From contig NZ_SSXE01000034.1 of the NCBI RefSeq assembly GCF_021699195.1, positions 1 through 64,000 of the forward strand: a DNA stretch of 64,000 nt. Direction: 5' to 3'. Below are positions 19,547 through 28,668 of the stretch, in pieces. The DNA comes from Nonomuraea sp. MG754425 (GTDB lineage Bacteria; Actinomycetota; Actinomycetes; Streptosporangiales; Streptosporangiaceae). The notes beneath the pieces were generated by a model. That model was not told the origin of the DNA, ran no database searches, and was given only the letters and a program-made list of their open reading frames with translations. A program made the translations under genes and the position numbers. The stretch's first letter is position 1. Each line of letters begins with the position of its first letter.

Positions 19547-20815
19547 TCAGTTCTTGAGCGAGCCGTCGATGGCCTTCTGCGCCGCCGTGGCGGCCTTGGC
19601 CGCGTCGCCGCCCTTGACCACGGCGTTCTCGGCGATGCCGAACGGCTCCCAGATGGCGGCCATCTCGGGGATGGCGGGCATCGGCAGGCCGTCCTTGCCG
19701 GCGTCGAGGAACTTGCCGGCGTCCGGGTCGCTCGCCCGTACCTCCTCCAGGGCGGCGGTCAGCGCCGGGGGCCGCGGGTCGGCCTCGTACAGGGCCTTGG
19801 CGACGTCCTTGTTCGTCACGTAGTTGGCGACGAACTCCTGGGCCAGGGCCTTGTTCTTGCCCTTGGAGGCCACGAAGAAGGTCTGCACGCCGACGAACGG
19901 GGTGGCTGCCTGGCCGCCCTCGAACGGCGGGACGGCGCTGATGTCGTAGGCGACGCCGGCCTTCTTGACCTCGCTGATCGCCCACGGGCCCGAGACGAGG
20001 TAGGCGCACTTGCCGCCGGCGAAGTTGACGATGTAGTTCTCGTTGGTCAGGGAGGTGCGCAGCGCGCCGTCGCCCTTCTCGCCGAGCTCCTTGAGCTTGC
20101 CGAACGCCTTGACCGAGCCCTCCGAGCCGAGCAGCACCTGCTTGGGGTCGGGGTCGCCGGAGGGGGTGGCGCCGAACAGCGCGCCGCCGCCCGAGGCGAA
20201 GATCGGGTAGACGTGGAAGGCGTCGCCCTTCTGGCCGACGGGGATGCACAGCACCTCGTCGACCTTGCCGTCCTTCTTGAGCGCCTTGCCCTGCTCGACC
20301 ATGTCCTCGATGGTGGCGGGGGCGTCGGGGGCGAGGTCGGTGTTGCGGATCAGGGCGATGTTCTCCAGCGCGTACGGGGCTCCGTAGATCTGCCCGTCGA
20401 ACGTCACGGCCTGTACGGCCTTGGCGGAGAACGACGCCTTCTGCTCCTCGGTGAGCGTGACCGGGTCGATGGCGCCGTTCTGCACCAGGTTCCCGATCCA
20501 GTCGTGGGCGCCGATCATGATGTCCGGGCCGCTGCCCTGCTGGGAGGCGGTCAGGAAGGTCACCTGGTTGTCCTTGCTGATCTCCTTCACCTCGACGGTG
20601 ACGCCGTTCTCGGCGCCGAACCGGTCGGCGAAGGGCTTGAGCGGCTTGACCCGCGGGGGGTCGGCCCAGATCACGAGGGTGCCGCCGCCGACGGCCGGGG
20701 CCGAGGAGGACGCGCCGGCGCTCGCCGCCGGAGCGGCCGGTTGGGAACTGCCGCACGCCGTCGCGGTGAACGCCAGGGTCGCGAGTGTTGCCACACCCAG
20801 AGCCCGCATGCGCAT
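19547..20815 (-). CDS. malE: Maltodextrin-binding lipoprotein MalE
   Basis: 422 residues. Lipoprotein signal MRMRALGVATLATLAFTATAC with the modified Cys at about residue 21, followed by a Ser/Ala-rich linker. The mature part is a family 1 solute-binding protein (GGTLVIWADPPRVKPLKPFADRF). KGDAFHVYPIFASGGGALFG and AYLVSGPWAISEVKKAGV are typical of maltose/maltodextrin binders. GGGAGG precedes the ATG. It is the first gene of malE-malF-malG-GH13, and three palindromic sites lie in the divergent upstream region. Confidence 0.93.
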   Translation of the reverse strand: MRMRALGVATLATLAFTATACGSSQPAAPAASAGASSSAPAVGGGTLVIWADPPRVKPLKPFADRFGAENGVTVEVKEISKDNQVTFLTASQQGSGPDIMIGAHDWIGNLVQNGAIDPVTLTEEQKASFSAKAVQAVTFDGQIYGAPYALENIALIRNTDLAPDAPATIEDMVEQGKALKKDGKVDEVLCIPVGQKGDAFHVYPIFASGGGALFGATPSGDPDPKQVLLGSEGSVKAFGKLKELGEKGDGALRTSLTNENYIVNFAGGKCAYLVSGPWAISEVKKAGVAYDISAVPPFEGGQAATPFVGVQTFFVASKGKNKALAQEFVANYVTNKDVAKALYEADPRPPALTAALEEVRASDPDAGKFLDAGKDGLPMPAIPEMAAIWEPFGIAENAVVKGGDAAKAATAAQKAIDGSLKN

Positions 20816-20877
20816 GGGGGACCTCCCGAGGTCACGGAAGAAGGGCGGCGCGGCGCGCGCCGCCGGGGGAAACCTTG

Positions 20878-21024
20878 AACGTTTCCGGGACGTTAGCGGC
20901 TCTTTGCAAGAATTGGAAGAACTTGCGAAAGAGCGTTACCTGATCCACATCCGCGCATCGCGTCTGACCTCGTGACGGGCTCTCGTATCCTGATGGGCGC
21001 GGTCGCAAGTTTCCGCAACTTGCG
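20878..21024. promoter_or_regulatory. Cluster of LacI-type operator candidates between malE and the alpha-glucosidase
   Basis: Three symmetric sites lie in the 288-bp divergent gap. AACGTT-TCCGG-GACGTT is at 20878-20894. TTGCAAG...CTTGCGAA spans about 20904-20929 with 11 bp between arms. CGCAAGTT-TCCGC-AACTTGCG (21004-21024) is a perfect repeat with 8-bp arms. The last two share the half-site CTTGC(A/G), as do MalR operators described in streptomycetes. No malR gene is adjacent on either side. Confidence 0.7.
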
Positions 21025-21103
21025 CTTGACCGTTTGCGGATGATCGCGACATCGTTGACCGCGACATCACCCGACAGCTCGGGCCATCCGGGGAAGGACA
21101 GCC

Positions 21104-22597
21104 ATGCTCGGCAACGACGACTGGTGGCGTGACGCCGTCGTGTACCAGGTGTACCCGCGAAGCTTCGCCGACGCCGACGGCGACGGCATGGGCGACCTGG
21201 AAGGCGTCCGCCAGCGGCTGGACTACCTCGCCCGGCTCGGCGTGGACGCCCTCTGGCTGAGCCCCTTCTACACCTCCCCCATGGCCGACGGCGGCTACGA
21301 CGTCGCCGACTACCGCGACGTGGACCCCATGTTCGGCACGCTCGCCGACTTCGACGCGCTCGTCGCCGACGCCCACGCCCGGGGCATCCGGATCATCGCC
21401 GACCTGGTGCCGAACCACTCCTCCGACCAGCACCCCTGGTTCCAGGCCGGGCTGCGCGACCGCTACGTCTTCCGCGACCGGCCCAACGACTGGGAGTCGA
21501 TCTTCGGCGGCAGCGCCTGGACCCAGGTCGAGGACGGCCAGTGGTACCTGCACCTGTTCGCCCCCGAGCAGCCGGACCTCAACTGGGCCAACCCCGAGGT
21601 GCGCGCCGAGTTCCGCGACATCCTGCGCTTCTGGCTCGACCGGGGCGTGGACGGCTTCCGCGTCGACGTGGCGCACGGCATGATCAAGGCCGAGGGCCTG
21701 CCGGACGTGGGCCAGAAGGACGGCCCGCAGGCCGAGATGCTCGGCGACGAGCAGGTGCCGTACTTCGACCAGGACGGCGTGCACGACATCTACCGCGAGT
21801 GGCGGCCGATCCTCGACTCCTACCCGGGCGGGCGGATGGCCGTCGCCGAGGCGTGGGTGTCCTCGCCCGAGCGGCTGGCCCGCTATGTGGGGCCGGACGA
21901 GCTGCACCAGGCGTTCAACTTCGAGTTCATGATGGCGGACTTCCACGCCAAGTCGTTCCGGACCGTCATCGAGAAGTCGCTGCGCGAGGCCGAGCTGGTC
22001 GGCGCGCCCACCACCTGGGTGCTGTCCAACCACGACAAGCCCCGCCACGTCACCCGGCACGGCAGCCTGGCCCGCGCCCGCGCGGCCACCCTGCTCATGC
22101 TGGCGCTGCCCGGCTCGGCCTACCTCTACAACGGCGAGGAGCTCGGCCTGCCCGAGGTGCTCGACCTGCCGGACGAGCTGCGCCAGGACCCCGCGTTCCG
22201 GCACCGGGGCGAGAGCCGCGACGGCTGCCGGGTGCCGCTGCCCTGGACCGCCGGCGGCGACCTCGGCTGGCGCGACCCGTGGCTGCCGATCCCCGCCGGC
22301 TGGGCGGAGCTGTCGGCCGAGGCCCAGGAGGACGACCCCGCCTCCACGCTGAACCTCTACCGGGCCGCGCTCGCCCTGCGCAGGCGGCACCCCGCGCTCG
22401 GCGGCGGCCCGCTCGCGTGGCTCGACTCCCCCAAGGACGTGCTGCTCATCGAGCGCGAGCCGGGCCTGGTCGTGGCGCTCAACACGGGCGAGGAGCCGGT
22501 GCGCCTGGACGTGCCGGGCGAGGTGCTGCTGTCCAGCGGCCCGCTGCCGGAGCCTGGCGTGCTCCCTCCGGACGCCACGCTCTGGCTGCAGCGCTGA
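21104..22597 (+). CDS. GH13 alpha-glucosidase
   Basis: 497 residues, cytoplasmic, GH13 oligo-1,6-glucosidase/alpha-glucosidase subfamily. The N-terminus is WWRDAVVYQVYPRSFADADGDGMGDLEGV, with the QVYPRSF and DGDG-calcium-site pattern of that subfamily. Catalytic residues are intact: Asp in DGFRVDVAHGM, Glu in MAVAEAWV and Asp in LSNHDKPRH. It is divergent from malE and shares its operator region, so it is probably induced with the transporter. It would release glucose from the ends of imported maltodextrins and complement the endo-acting GH13 of the mal operon. Confidence 0.93.
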   Translation: MLGNDDWWRDAVVYQVYPRSFADADGDGMGDLEGVRQRLDYLARLGVDALWLSPFYTSPMADGGYDVADYRDVDPMFGTLADFDALVADAHARGIRIIADLVPNHSSDQHPWFQAGLRDRYVFRDRPNDWESIFGGSAWTQVEDGQWYLHLFAPEQPDLNWANPEVRAEFRDILRFWLDRGVDGFRVDVAHGMIKAEGLPDVGQKDGPQAEMLGDEQVPYFDQDGVHDIYREWRPILDSYPGGRMAVAEAWVSSPERLARYVGPDELHQAFNFEFMMADFHAKSFRTVIEKSLREAELVGAPTTWVLSNHDKPRHVTRHGSLARARAATLLMLALPGSAYLYNGEELGLPEVLDLPDELRQDPAFRHRGESRDGCRVPLPWTAGGDLGWRDPWLPIPAGWAELSAEAQEDDPASTLNLYRAALALRRRHPALGGGPLAWLDSPKDVLLIEREPGLVVALNTGEEPVRLDVPGEVLLSSGPLPEPGVLPPDATLWLQR

Positions 22598-22605
22598 GCG
22601 GGGTT

Positions 22606-22621
22606 GGGGAAAGCTTTCCCC
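22606..22621. promoter_or_regulatory. Perfect 16-bp palindrome GGGGAAAGCTTTCCCC
   Basis: The palindrome lies 9 bp after the alpha-glucosidase stop and 44 bp before the histidine kinase start. It has no loop, so it is a poor terminator. Its shape (GGAAAG-CTTTCC) resembles LacI-family operators. It could control the kinase promoter; the regulator is unknown. Confidence 0.5.
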
Positions 22622-22664
22622 TTACGCGGCAATTGTCGGCGATCACTCTCGGTAGCCTCGTGGG

Positions 22665-24014
22665 ATGGCACCCTGGTGGGCCAGGTCCCTGCGGGGGCGC
22701 GTCACCCTCATCGCGACGGCCGTAGCCGCCCTCGTGCTCGTCCCCGTGGGCGTCGGCGGCGTGGTCGTGACCCGGTCCGTGATCGCCTCCAACGTGTTCG
22801 ACGAGACCAGGGACACGGCCGAGCGGATCGCGTACGAGATGCGCGGCGGCGCGCTGCCCCTGGGCGCGGCCATCCCGGTGCCGAACCCGTCGGTGGACCT
22901 GATCCAGGTGGTCGGCCCCGACGGGCGGCTGCTGTCCACGAGCGACGCGGCCAGGAACCTGCCGCCGCTCAGCGACGTGCGCCCGACCGCCGAGAACCGG
23001 GTGATCAACACCACGAGCTGCCTGCCGACCGAGTGCGTGTACCTGTCGGCGGTGCGGGTGAGCATCTTCGCCGACTCCCCCATCGTCTACGCCGGCCGCA
23101 GCACCCCCGAACTGCTCACCTCCCGCACCCTCGACCTCATCGTGTTCGCGGAGATCGCCCTGCTCATCGGGCTGACGGCGTGGGCCACCTGGCTGGTCAC
23201 CGGGCGGGCGCTGCGGCCGGTGGCCACCATGCGGGCCGAGCTCGACGCCGTGCACGCGGCCGACCTCAGCCACCGCGTCACCGAGCCCGCCGGCGACGAC
23301 GAGGTGGCCCAGCTCGCCCATTCCGTCAACGGCACCCTGGCCCGGCTGGAGCGCTCGGCCGAGCAGCAGCGCCAGTTCGCCTCCGACGCCTCCCACGAGC
23401 TGCGCACCCCGATCGCCGGGCTGCGCGCCCAGTTGGAGAGCGCCCAGCTCTACCCGCAGGACACCGACCTGGAGGCGCTGGTGGAGAGCGCGCTGCGCGA
23501 CACCGACCGGCTGGAGGCGATCATCACGGACCTGCTGCTGCTGGCCCGGATCGGCTCCCGGGTGGACGTGGCCAAGGAGCGCGTCGATCTGGCCGACCTG
23601 GTCCGCGAGGAACTCGCCGTGCGCAGCGACAAGCTGCCCGTGCAGGTGGAGCTGGAGGACGGGGTGGTGGTCGAGGGGGTGCGGCTGCAACTGACGCGGG
23701 TCCTGACGAACCTGCTGGACAACGCCCAGCGGCACGCCGAGCACACCGTCCGGGTCACGGTCGCGCGCGCCGAGGGCGACCCGGGCACGGCGGTGCTGGC
23801 GGTCGAGAACGACGGGATGGAGATCGCCGAGGCCGACCGCGAGCGCATCTTCGAGCGCTTCACCCGCCTGGACGCCGCCCGCAGCCGCGACGCGGGCGGG
23901 ACCGGGCTCGGCCTGGCCATCGCCCGCGACGTGGCGATGGCGCACCGTGGCCGGATCTGCGTCGAGGACTACCCGGGCGGTGCCCGTTTCGTCCTGCGCC
24001 TGCCCGCCGTGTGA
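22665..24014 (+). CDS. Orphan sensor histidine kinase (HAMP type)
   Basis: 449 residues. One N-terminal membrane segment (VTLIATAVAALVLVPVGVGGVVVT), an external sensor region of about 120 residues with a Cys pair (TTSCLPTECVYL), a second membrane helix, HAMP, the H-box FASDASHELRTPIAGL with the phospho-accepting His, and an HATPase domain (N-box LLDNAQRHA, GGTGLGLAIARDVA). TAGCCT at 22653-22658 ends 7 bp before the ATG, which suggests a leaderless message. No response regulator gene is adjacent on either strand, so its partner must lie elsewhere. The two external cysteines could form a redox-sensitive disulfide. Confidence 0.92.
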   Translation: MAPWWARSLRGRVTLIATAVAALVLVPVGVGGVVVTRSVIASNVFDETRDTAERIAYEMRGGALPLGAAIPVPNPSVDLIQVVGPDGRLLSTSDAARNLPPLSDVRPTAENRVINTTSCLPTECVYLSAVRVSIFADSPIVYAGRSTPELLTSRTLDLIVFAEIALLIGLTAWATWLVTGRALRPVATMRAELDAVHAADLSHRVTEPAGDDEVAQLAHSVNGTLARLERSAEQQRQFASDASHELRTPIAGLRAQLESAQLYPQDTDLEALVESALRDTDRLEAIITDLLLLARIGSRVDVAKERVDLADLVREELAVRSDKLPVQVELEDGVVVEGVRLQLTRVLTNLLDNAQRHAEHTVRVTVARAEGDPGTAVLAVENDGMEIAEADRERIFERFTRLDAARSRDAGGTGLGLAIARDVAMAHRGRICVEDYPGGARFVLRLPAV

Positions 24015-24083
24015 CCGTTCGCTGCGGGACGATCGCGACGTTTCGCTAGATTTCCCCCGCCTCGGTCCTGGATCATGGAGCGC

Positions 24084-24902
24084 ATGACGGAGCAGGCGCC
24101 GCAGGGCGTGAACCCCCACATCCCCAACGCGGCGCGGATGTATGACTACTTTCTCGGCGGCAAGGACAACTTCAAGTCCGACCGGGACCTGGGCGACATG
24201 GTGCTGAGCGTGATGCCGGAGGTGCGCGAGGGCACCAGGGAGAACCGGGGGCTGATCGGCCGGGTGGTGCGCTACCTGTGCGACCAGGGCATCACCCAGT
24301 TCCTCGATCTGGGCTCGGGCCTGCCCGCGCAGGAGAACGTGCACGAGGTCGCGCTGCGCCACGCCCCCGAGGCCCGCGTGGTGTACGTGGACAGCGACCC
24401 GGTGGTGGCCACGCACGGCCGGGCGCTGCTGGCCGACCCGAACCGGGTGGCGATGGTGCTGGGCGACTGCCGCAGGCCGGAGGAGATCCTCGCCGACCCG
24501 GAAGTGCGCGGGCTGATCGACTTCGACCGGCCGGTGGCGGTGCTCATGATGTTCGTCCTGCACCTCATCGGCGAGCAGGACGACCCGCAGCGGTTCGTGG
24601 CCGCCTACCGGGACGCGCTGGCGCCGGGCAGCTACCTGGCCATCTCGCACGTCACCAACGACGTGGCGACCGAGCGCGCGGCGCAGGTCACGGAGTTCTA
24701 CCGCAAGGCCAACGCGGACTTCACGCCGCGGCCGGGCAAGGAGATCGCCGCCTTCTTCGGCGACTTCGAGCTCATCCCGCCCGGCCTGGCCTCGGGGCTG
24801 CCGCCGCACCAGATCTGGCCGTTCACCGACCCGGCCAACCCCGTCTTCGTGGACGAGGACCTGGCCCGCATGGCGTACGCGGGCATCGGCCGCAAGCCGT
24901 GA
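24084..24902 (+). CDS. SAM-dependent methyltransferase of the SAV2177/DUF574 family
   Basis: 272 residues. The signature VNPHIPNAARMYDYFLGGKDNF at the N-terminus defines this actinobacteria-specific family. The SAM-binding motif I is FLDLGSGLPAQ, and motif II ends with VVYVDSDPVV. Substrates are unknown, and these genes occur in many copies in streptosporangia and streptomycetes. The start was taken at 24084; an ATG at 24075 is also in frame and neither has a strong ribosome binding site. A second paralogue is at 58007 in this window. It is followed by a bidirectional-type hairpin before the converging dctA. Confidence 0.9.
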   Translation: MTEQAPQGVNPHIPNAARMYDYFLGGKDNFKSDRDLGDMVLSVMPEVREGTRENRGLIGRVVRYLCDQGITQFLDLGSGLPAQENVHEVALRHAPEARVVYVDSDPVVATHGRALLADPNRVAMVLGDCRRPEEILADPEVRGLIDFDRPVAVLMMFVLHLIGEQDDPQRFVAAYRDALAPGSYLAISHVTNDVATERAAQVTEFYRKANADFTPRPGKEIAAFFGDFELIPPGLASGLPPHQIWPFTDPANPVFVDEDLARMAYAGIGRKP

Positions 24903-24906
24903 CCCC

Positions 24907-24959
24907 CTGACCGCCCCCGCGCACCGGTGGCACGGGGGCGGCGGGAGCGGGGCGGTCAG
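24907..24959. terminator. Bidirectional terminator structure between convergent genes
   Basis: Perfect 11-bp outer stem (24907-24917 with 24949-24959) and an alternative inner 9-bp stem (24911-24919 with 24933-24941). It fills the whole gap between the methyltransferase stop and the dctA stop, so it can serve both strands. Confidence 0.65.
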
Positions 24960-26296
24960 GCGGGTGACATCTCCTTGGCCTGCTCGCGCGGCCCGTCCTC
25001 CCCGTCCGTGTCGTCGTCCTCGTCGAGCAGCCTGGCCTCGTCGAACGGCGCCTGCCCGGCCAGCACCCGCTCGGCCCGGTCCCGGTCGAACTCCCCGGTC
25101 CAGGTGCCCACGAGCACGGTGGCGACGGCGTTGCCGGCGAAGTTGGTCAGCGCCCGCGCCTCCGACATGAACCGGTCGATGCCCACGATGAGGCCGACCC
25201 CGTCCACCAGCTCGGGCCGGTGCGCCTGCAGGCCGCCGGCGAGCGTGGCCAGGCCCGCCCCGGTGACGCCGGCGGCGCCCTTCGAGGCGACCATCATGAA
25301 CAGCAGCAGCGCGACCTGCTCGCCGAACTCCAGCGGCGACCCGGTGGCCGTGGCGATGAACAGCGTGGCCATGGTCAGGTAGATGGCGGTGCCGTCGAGG
25401 TTGAAGGAGTAGCCGGTCGGCACGGTGATGCCGGCCACGGTCTTGCTCACGCCCAGGTGCTCCATCTTCGCGATGAGCCGGGGCAGGGCCGTCTCCGACG
25501 ACGACGTGGACAGGATGAGCAGGAACTCCCTGCCGAGGTAGCGCAGCAGCGACCACAGGTTGATCCGGGCCACCAGCCACAGGATCGTGCCGAGCACCAC
25601 GCCGACGAACAGCAGGCACGTCACGTAGAAGGCGATCATGATGATGGCCAGGCTCTTGAGCGCCTCGATGCCGGTGGCGCCCACGACGGCGGCGATCGCG
25701 CCGAACGCGCCCACCGGCGCCGCCCACATGATCATGGCGAGGATGCGGAACACGAGCCGCTGGAAGTGCTCCACGCCCCGCAGGATCGGCGCGCCCTTGG
25801 CCCCCATGGCCTGCAGCGCGAAGCCGGCGAGCAGCGCGACCAGCAGCGCCTGGAGCACCGAGCCGTCGGTGAGCGCCGAGACCACCGTCTTGGGGATGAT
25901 GCCGAGCAGGAAGTCGACCGTGCTGGCCTCCGCGACCTTGGCCGCCTCGGCCTCGGCGGCCTCCTTGGCGGTCTCGGTGAGTTGCAGGCCCGAGCCCGGG
26001 TCGATGACGTTGCCCACGGCCAGGCCGATGATCAGGGCGACCGTGGACATGGCGATGAAGTAGCCGAGGGCGAGCCCGCCGACCTTGCCGACCTGGGCGG
26101 CCTGGCGTACGGAGCCGATGCCGAGCACGATCGTGCAGAAGATGATCGGGCCGATCACCATCTGGATCAGCGCGACGAAGCCGGTGCCGAGGGGTTTGAG
26201 CTCTCTGCCCAGGTCGGGCCAGATGAAGCCGACCAGGATCCCGAACAGGACCGCCACGATGACGGCCAGATAGAGGTAGCGGGTGCGATCACGCAT
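24956..26296 (-). CDS. dctA: C4-dicarboxylate (DAACS family) symporter DctA
   Basis: 446 residues from ATG 26296 (GGAGAA upstream). Secondary transporter of the glutamate/dicarboxylate:cation family, importing succinate, malate or fumarate. Family signatures are intact: the re-entrant loop HP1 serine motif STSSSETALPRL, TVPTGYSFNLDGTAIY in helix 7, and the second loop MVASKGAAGVTGAG, followed by GIDRFMSEARALTNFAGNAVAT. The C-terminal tail is acidic (DEDDDTDGEDG). It is divergent from a DcuS/DcuR-type two-component pair that would induce it in response to dicarboxylates. Confidence 0.95.
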   Translation of the reverse strand: MRDRTRYLYLAVIVAVLFGILVGFIWPDLGRELKPLGTGFVALIQMVIGPIIFCTIVLGIGSVRQAAQVGKVGGLALGYFIAMSTVALIIGLAVGNVIDPGSGLQLTETAKEAAEAEAAKVAEASTVDFLLGIIPKTVVSALTDGSVLQALLVALLAGFALQAMGAKGAPILRGVEHFQRLVFRILAMIMWAAPVGAFGAIAAVVGATGIEALKSLAIIMIAFYVTCLLFVGVVLGTILWLVARINLWSLLRYLGREFLLILSTSSSETALPRLIAKMEHLGVSKTVAGITVPTGYSFNLDGTAIYLTMATLFIATATGSPLEFGEQVALLLFMMVASKGAAGVTGAGLATLAGGLQAHRPELVDGVGLIVGIDRFMSEARALTNFAGNAVATVLVGTWTGEFDRDRAERVLAGQAPFDEARLLDEDDDTDGEDGPREQAKEMSPA

Positions 26297-26401
26297 AGGG
26301 GGGTTCTCCGGCGGTTTGAGTGACCTTCTCGTTGTGCGACTATGCGGGTCAGAGTGATGCAGGTCACCATTGCGTAAGTTTCGTACATGAAAGGAACCCG
26401 G

Positions 26402-27931
26402 ATGCGGGGCTGGAGCCTGGCGGGCCAGATGCTGGTGCTGCAGTTGCTCGTGGTCGCCGTCACCGCGACGGGCGGCGCGACGCTCGCCCTGGTGCAGGCG
26501 CACGAGCTGCTCACAGAGGAGGCGGGGGCCACGGCCACCGCCGCGGCCGTGGCGGTGGCCGCCTCGCCGGACGTGCTGGAGGCGCTCGGCGAGCCGGACC
26601 CGACCGCGCGGCTGCAGCCGTACGCGCAGCGGGTGCGCGTGGCGACGGGGGTCGACTTCATCACCATCATGAAGCCGGACGGCACCCGCTACACCCATCC
26701 GAACGAGTCCGAGATCGGCCGGCGCTTCCTCGGCCACATCGAGCGGGCGCTGCGCGGCGAGACGTTCACGGAGACCTACACCGGCACGCTCGGCGCGTCG
26801 AAGCGGGCGGTGACGCCGGTCATGGCCGGCGGGCGGGTGCGGGCGCTGGTCAGCGCCGGGATCACGATCGACCGGATCAGCGCCAGGCTGCGCGACCAGC
26901 TCGCCTGGGGCGGCCTCATCGTGGCGCTGGCGCTCGGCCTGGGCGCGGCCGGCACCTGGCTGGTCACCGTACGGCTGCGCCGCCAGACGCACGGCCTGGG
27001 CCCGGTCGAGCTGGGCCGCATCCACGAGCACCACGACGCGGTCCTGCACGCCGTCAGGGAGGGCCTGCTGCTGGTCGGCCGGGAGGGCACGCTGACGCTG
27101 TGCAACGACGCGGCCCGGCTGCTGCTGGACCTGCCCGCCGACGCCGAGGGGCGGCACGTGCGGGAGCTGGGCCTGGCCGAGGTGCTGGCCGACGACGAGG
27201 AGCGCATCCACCTGGTGGGCGACCGGGTGCTGGCCGTCAACAGCGCCGTCAGCAGGCTCGGCACGGTCGTCACCGTCCGCGACCACACCGAGTTGCAGGC
27301 GCTGAGCGGCCAGCTCGACGCGGAGCGCGGCTTCGCCGAGACGCTGCGCTCGGCGGCGCACGAGGCGGCCAACCGGCTGCACACGGTGATCACGCTGGTG
27401 GAGCTGGGCCGCACCGAGCAGGCGGTGGCGCTGGGCACGGCCGAGTTGCGGGCCGCGCAGGAGCTGACCGACCGGGTGGTGGGCGCGGTGCGCGAGCCGG
27501 TGCTGGCGGCGCTGCTGCTGGGCAAGAGCGCCGAGGCGGCCGAGCGCGGCGCGGAGCTGGTGATCAGCGACGACAGCGAGCTGGACGATCTGGGCCTGGA
27601 CGCCCGCGAGCTGGTCACGATCCTGGGGAACCTGATCGACAACGCGATCGACGCGGCCTCGCGGGTGGAGGTGCACCTGAGCGCGGACGAGCGGGGCGTG
27701 CTGCTCAGGGTGGCCGACGACGGCCCGGGGCTGGCCGACCGGGGCGCGTTCGAGAAGGGCTGGACCACCAAGGGCGACGGTCACGGGCTCGGGCTGGCGC
27801 TGGTGGGGCAGGCGGTGCGGCGGCTCGGCGGCACGATCGAGATGACGGGCCCGGAGAATGGCCCGGAGAAAGGGCCATCGTCAGGATCGGTGTTCACCGT
27901 GCGGCTGCCGGTTCCGGAGCACGTCCGATGA
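26402..27931 (+). CDS. DcuS/CitA-type sensor histidine kinase
   Basis: 509 residues from ATG 26402, chosen because AAGGA lies 6 bp before it; an upstream ATG (26387) lacks one. The order is membrane helix, external PDC/PAS-like domain (residues about 35-165, containing VDFITIMKPDGTRYTHPNESEIGRRF), second membrane helix, cytoplasmic PAS and kinase core. FITIMKPDGTRYTHP matches the ligand-contact stretch of CitA/DcuS sensors. The atypical H-box AAHEAANRLHTV fits this family. ATPase boxes are LIDNAIDAA and GHGLGLALVG. Its gene overlaps the response regulator by 4 nt and is divergent from dctA, so C4-dicarboxylates are the expected signal. Confidence 0.92.
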   Translation: MRGWSLAGQMLVLQLLVVAVTATGGATLALVQAHELLTEEAGATATAAAVAVAASPDVLEALGEPDPTARLQPYAQRVRVATGVDFITIMKPDGTRYTHPNESEIGRRFLGHIERALRGETFTETYTGTLGASKRAVTPVMAGGRVRALVSAGITIDRISARLRDQLAWGGLIVALALGLGAAGTWLVTVRLRRQTHGLGPVELGRIHEHHDAVLHAVREGLLLVGREGTLTLCNDAARLLLDLPADAEGRHVRELGLAEVLADDEERIHLVGDRVLAVNSAVSRLGTVVTVRDHTELQALSGQLDAERGFAETLRSAAHEAANRLHTVITLVELGRTEQAVALGTAELRAAQELTDRVVGAVREPVLAALLLGKSAEAAERGAELVISDDSELDDLGLDARELVTILGNLIDNAIDAASRVEVHLSADERGVLLRVADDGPGLADRGAFEKGWTTKGDGHGLGLALVGQAVRRLGGTIEMTGPENGPEKGPSSGSVFTVRLPVPEHVR

Positions 27932-28596
27932 CGTTCTCGGTGCTGGTGGTGGAGGACGAGGAGATCACCGCCGAGGCGAACCGCATCTACGTCGGGCGGG
28001 TGCCGGGCTTCGAGGTGGCCGGGGTGGCCAGGTCCGGCGCGCAGGCGCTGCGCTTCCTGCGCGGGCGGCCGGTGGACCTCGTCCTGCTCGACCTGTACCT
28101 GCCCGACATGCACGGCCTGGACGTGTGCCGGGCGGTGCGGGCGGGCGGCCTGATGTGCGACGTGATCGCGGTGACCTCGGCCCGCGATCTGGCCATGGTC
28201 CGGTCGGCGGTGTCGCTGGGGGTCTCCCAGTACCTGCTCAAGCCGTTCACCTTCGCGACACTGGCCGAGAAGCTGACGCGTTACGCCCGGTTCAAGGAGG
28301 AGGCGGGCCTGGCGGTCGGGCAGGGTGACGTGGATCGGGTGCTCGGCGCCCTGCGCGGCCCCTCGGAGCTGCCGAAAGGCATGGCCCGCGACACCCTGGA
28401 CACGGTGGCCGCGCGGTTGCGCGAGCGCCCGGAGGGAATGGCCGCGCAGGGGGTGGCGGACGCGATGGGGGTGTCCCGTGTGACCGCGCGCAGATACCTG
28501 GAGTACCTGGTGGAGCTGGGGGTCGCGGTCCGCCTGCCGCGCTACGGCGGAGTGGGCCGGCCAGAGTTGCTCTACCGGATCCCCATGGAAAGTTAA
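27928..28596 (+). CDS. DcuR/CitB-type response regulator
   Basis: 222 residues. The ATG overlaps the kinase stop (ATGA). The receiver domain (1-120) has the acidic pair ED at 9-10, phospho-acceptor Asp55 in LLDLYLPDMHG and the conserved Lys in YLLKPF. The C-terminal helix-turn-helix (GVADAMGVSRVTARRYLEYL) is the DcuR/CitB type. It should activate dctA, transcribed divergently from the kinase. A weak hairpin (28610-28626) follows the gene. Confidence 0.93.
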   Translation: MTFSVLVVEDEEITAEANRIYVGRVPGFEVAGVARSGAQALRFLRGRPVDLVLLDLYLPDMHGLDVCRAVRAGGLMCDVIAVTSARDLAMVRSAVSLGVSQYLLKPFTFATLAEKLTRYARFKEEAGLAVGQGDVDRVLGALRGPSELPKGMARDTLDTVAARLRERPEGMAAQGVADAMGVSRVTARRYLEYLVELGVAVRLPRYGGVGRPELLYRIPMES

Positions 28597-28668
28597 TGGC
28601 GGTGACGCTGGCCGTTCAATCCGGCCCTCTAGCTTCTGGGTGCAATCCGATGCACTGAGGAGACACAG

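Noticed and set aside
22606-22621. Terminator of the alpha-glucosidase gene
   Set aside because: The palindrome has no loop and no U-run; an operator is more likely.
28610-28626. Terminator between the response regulator and the trifunctional gene
   Set aside because: Only a 5-bp stem with a 7-nt loop; too weak to call.
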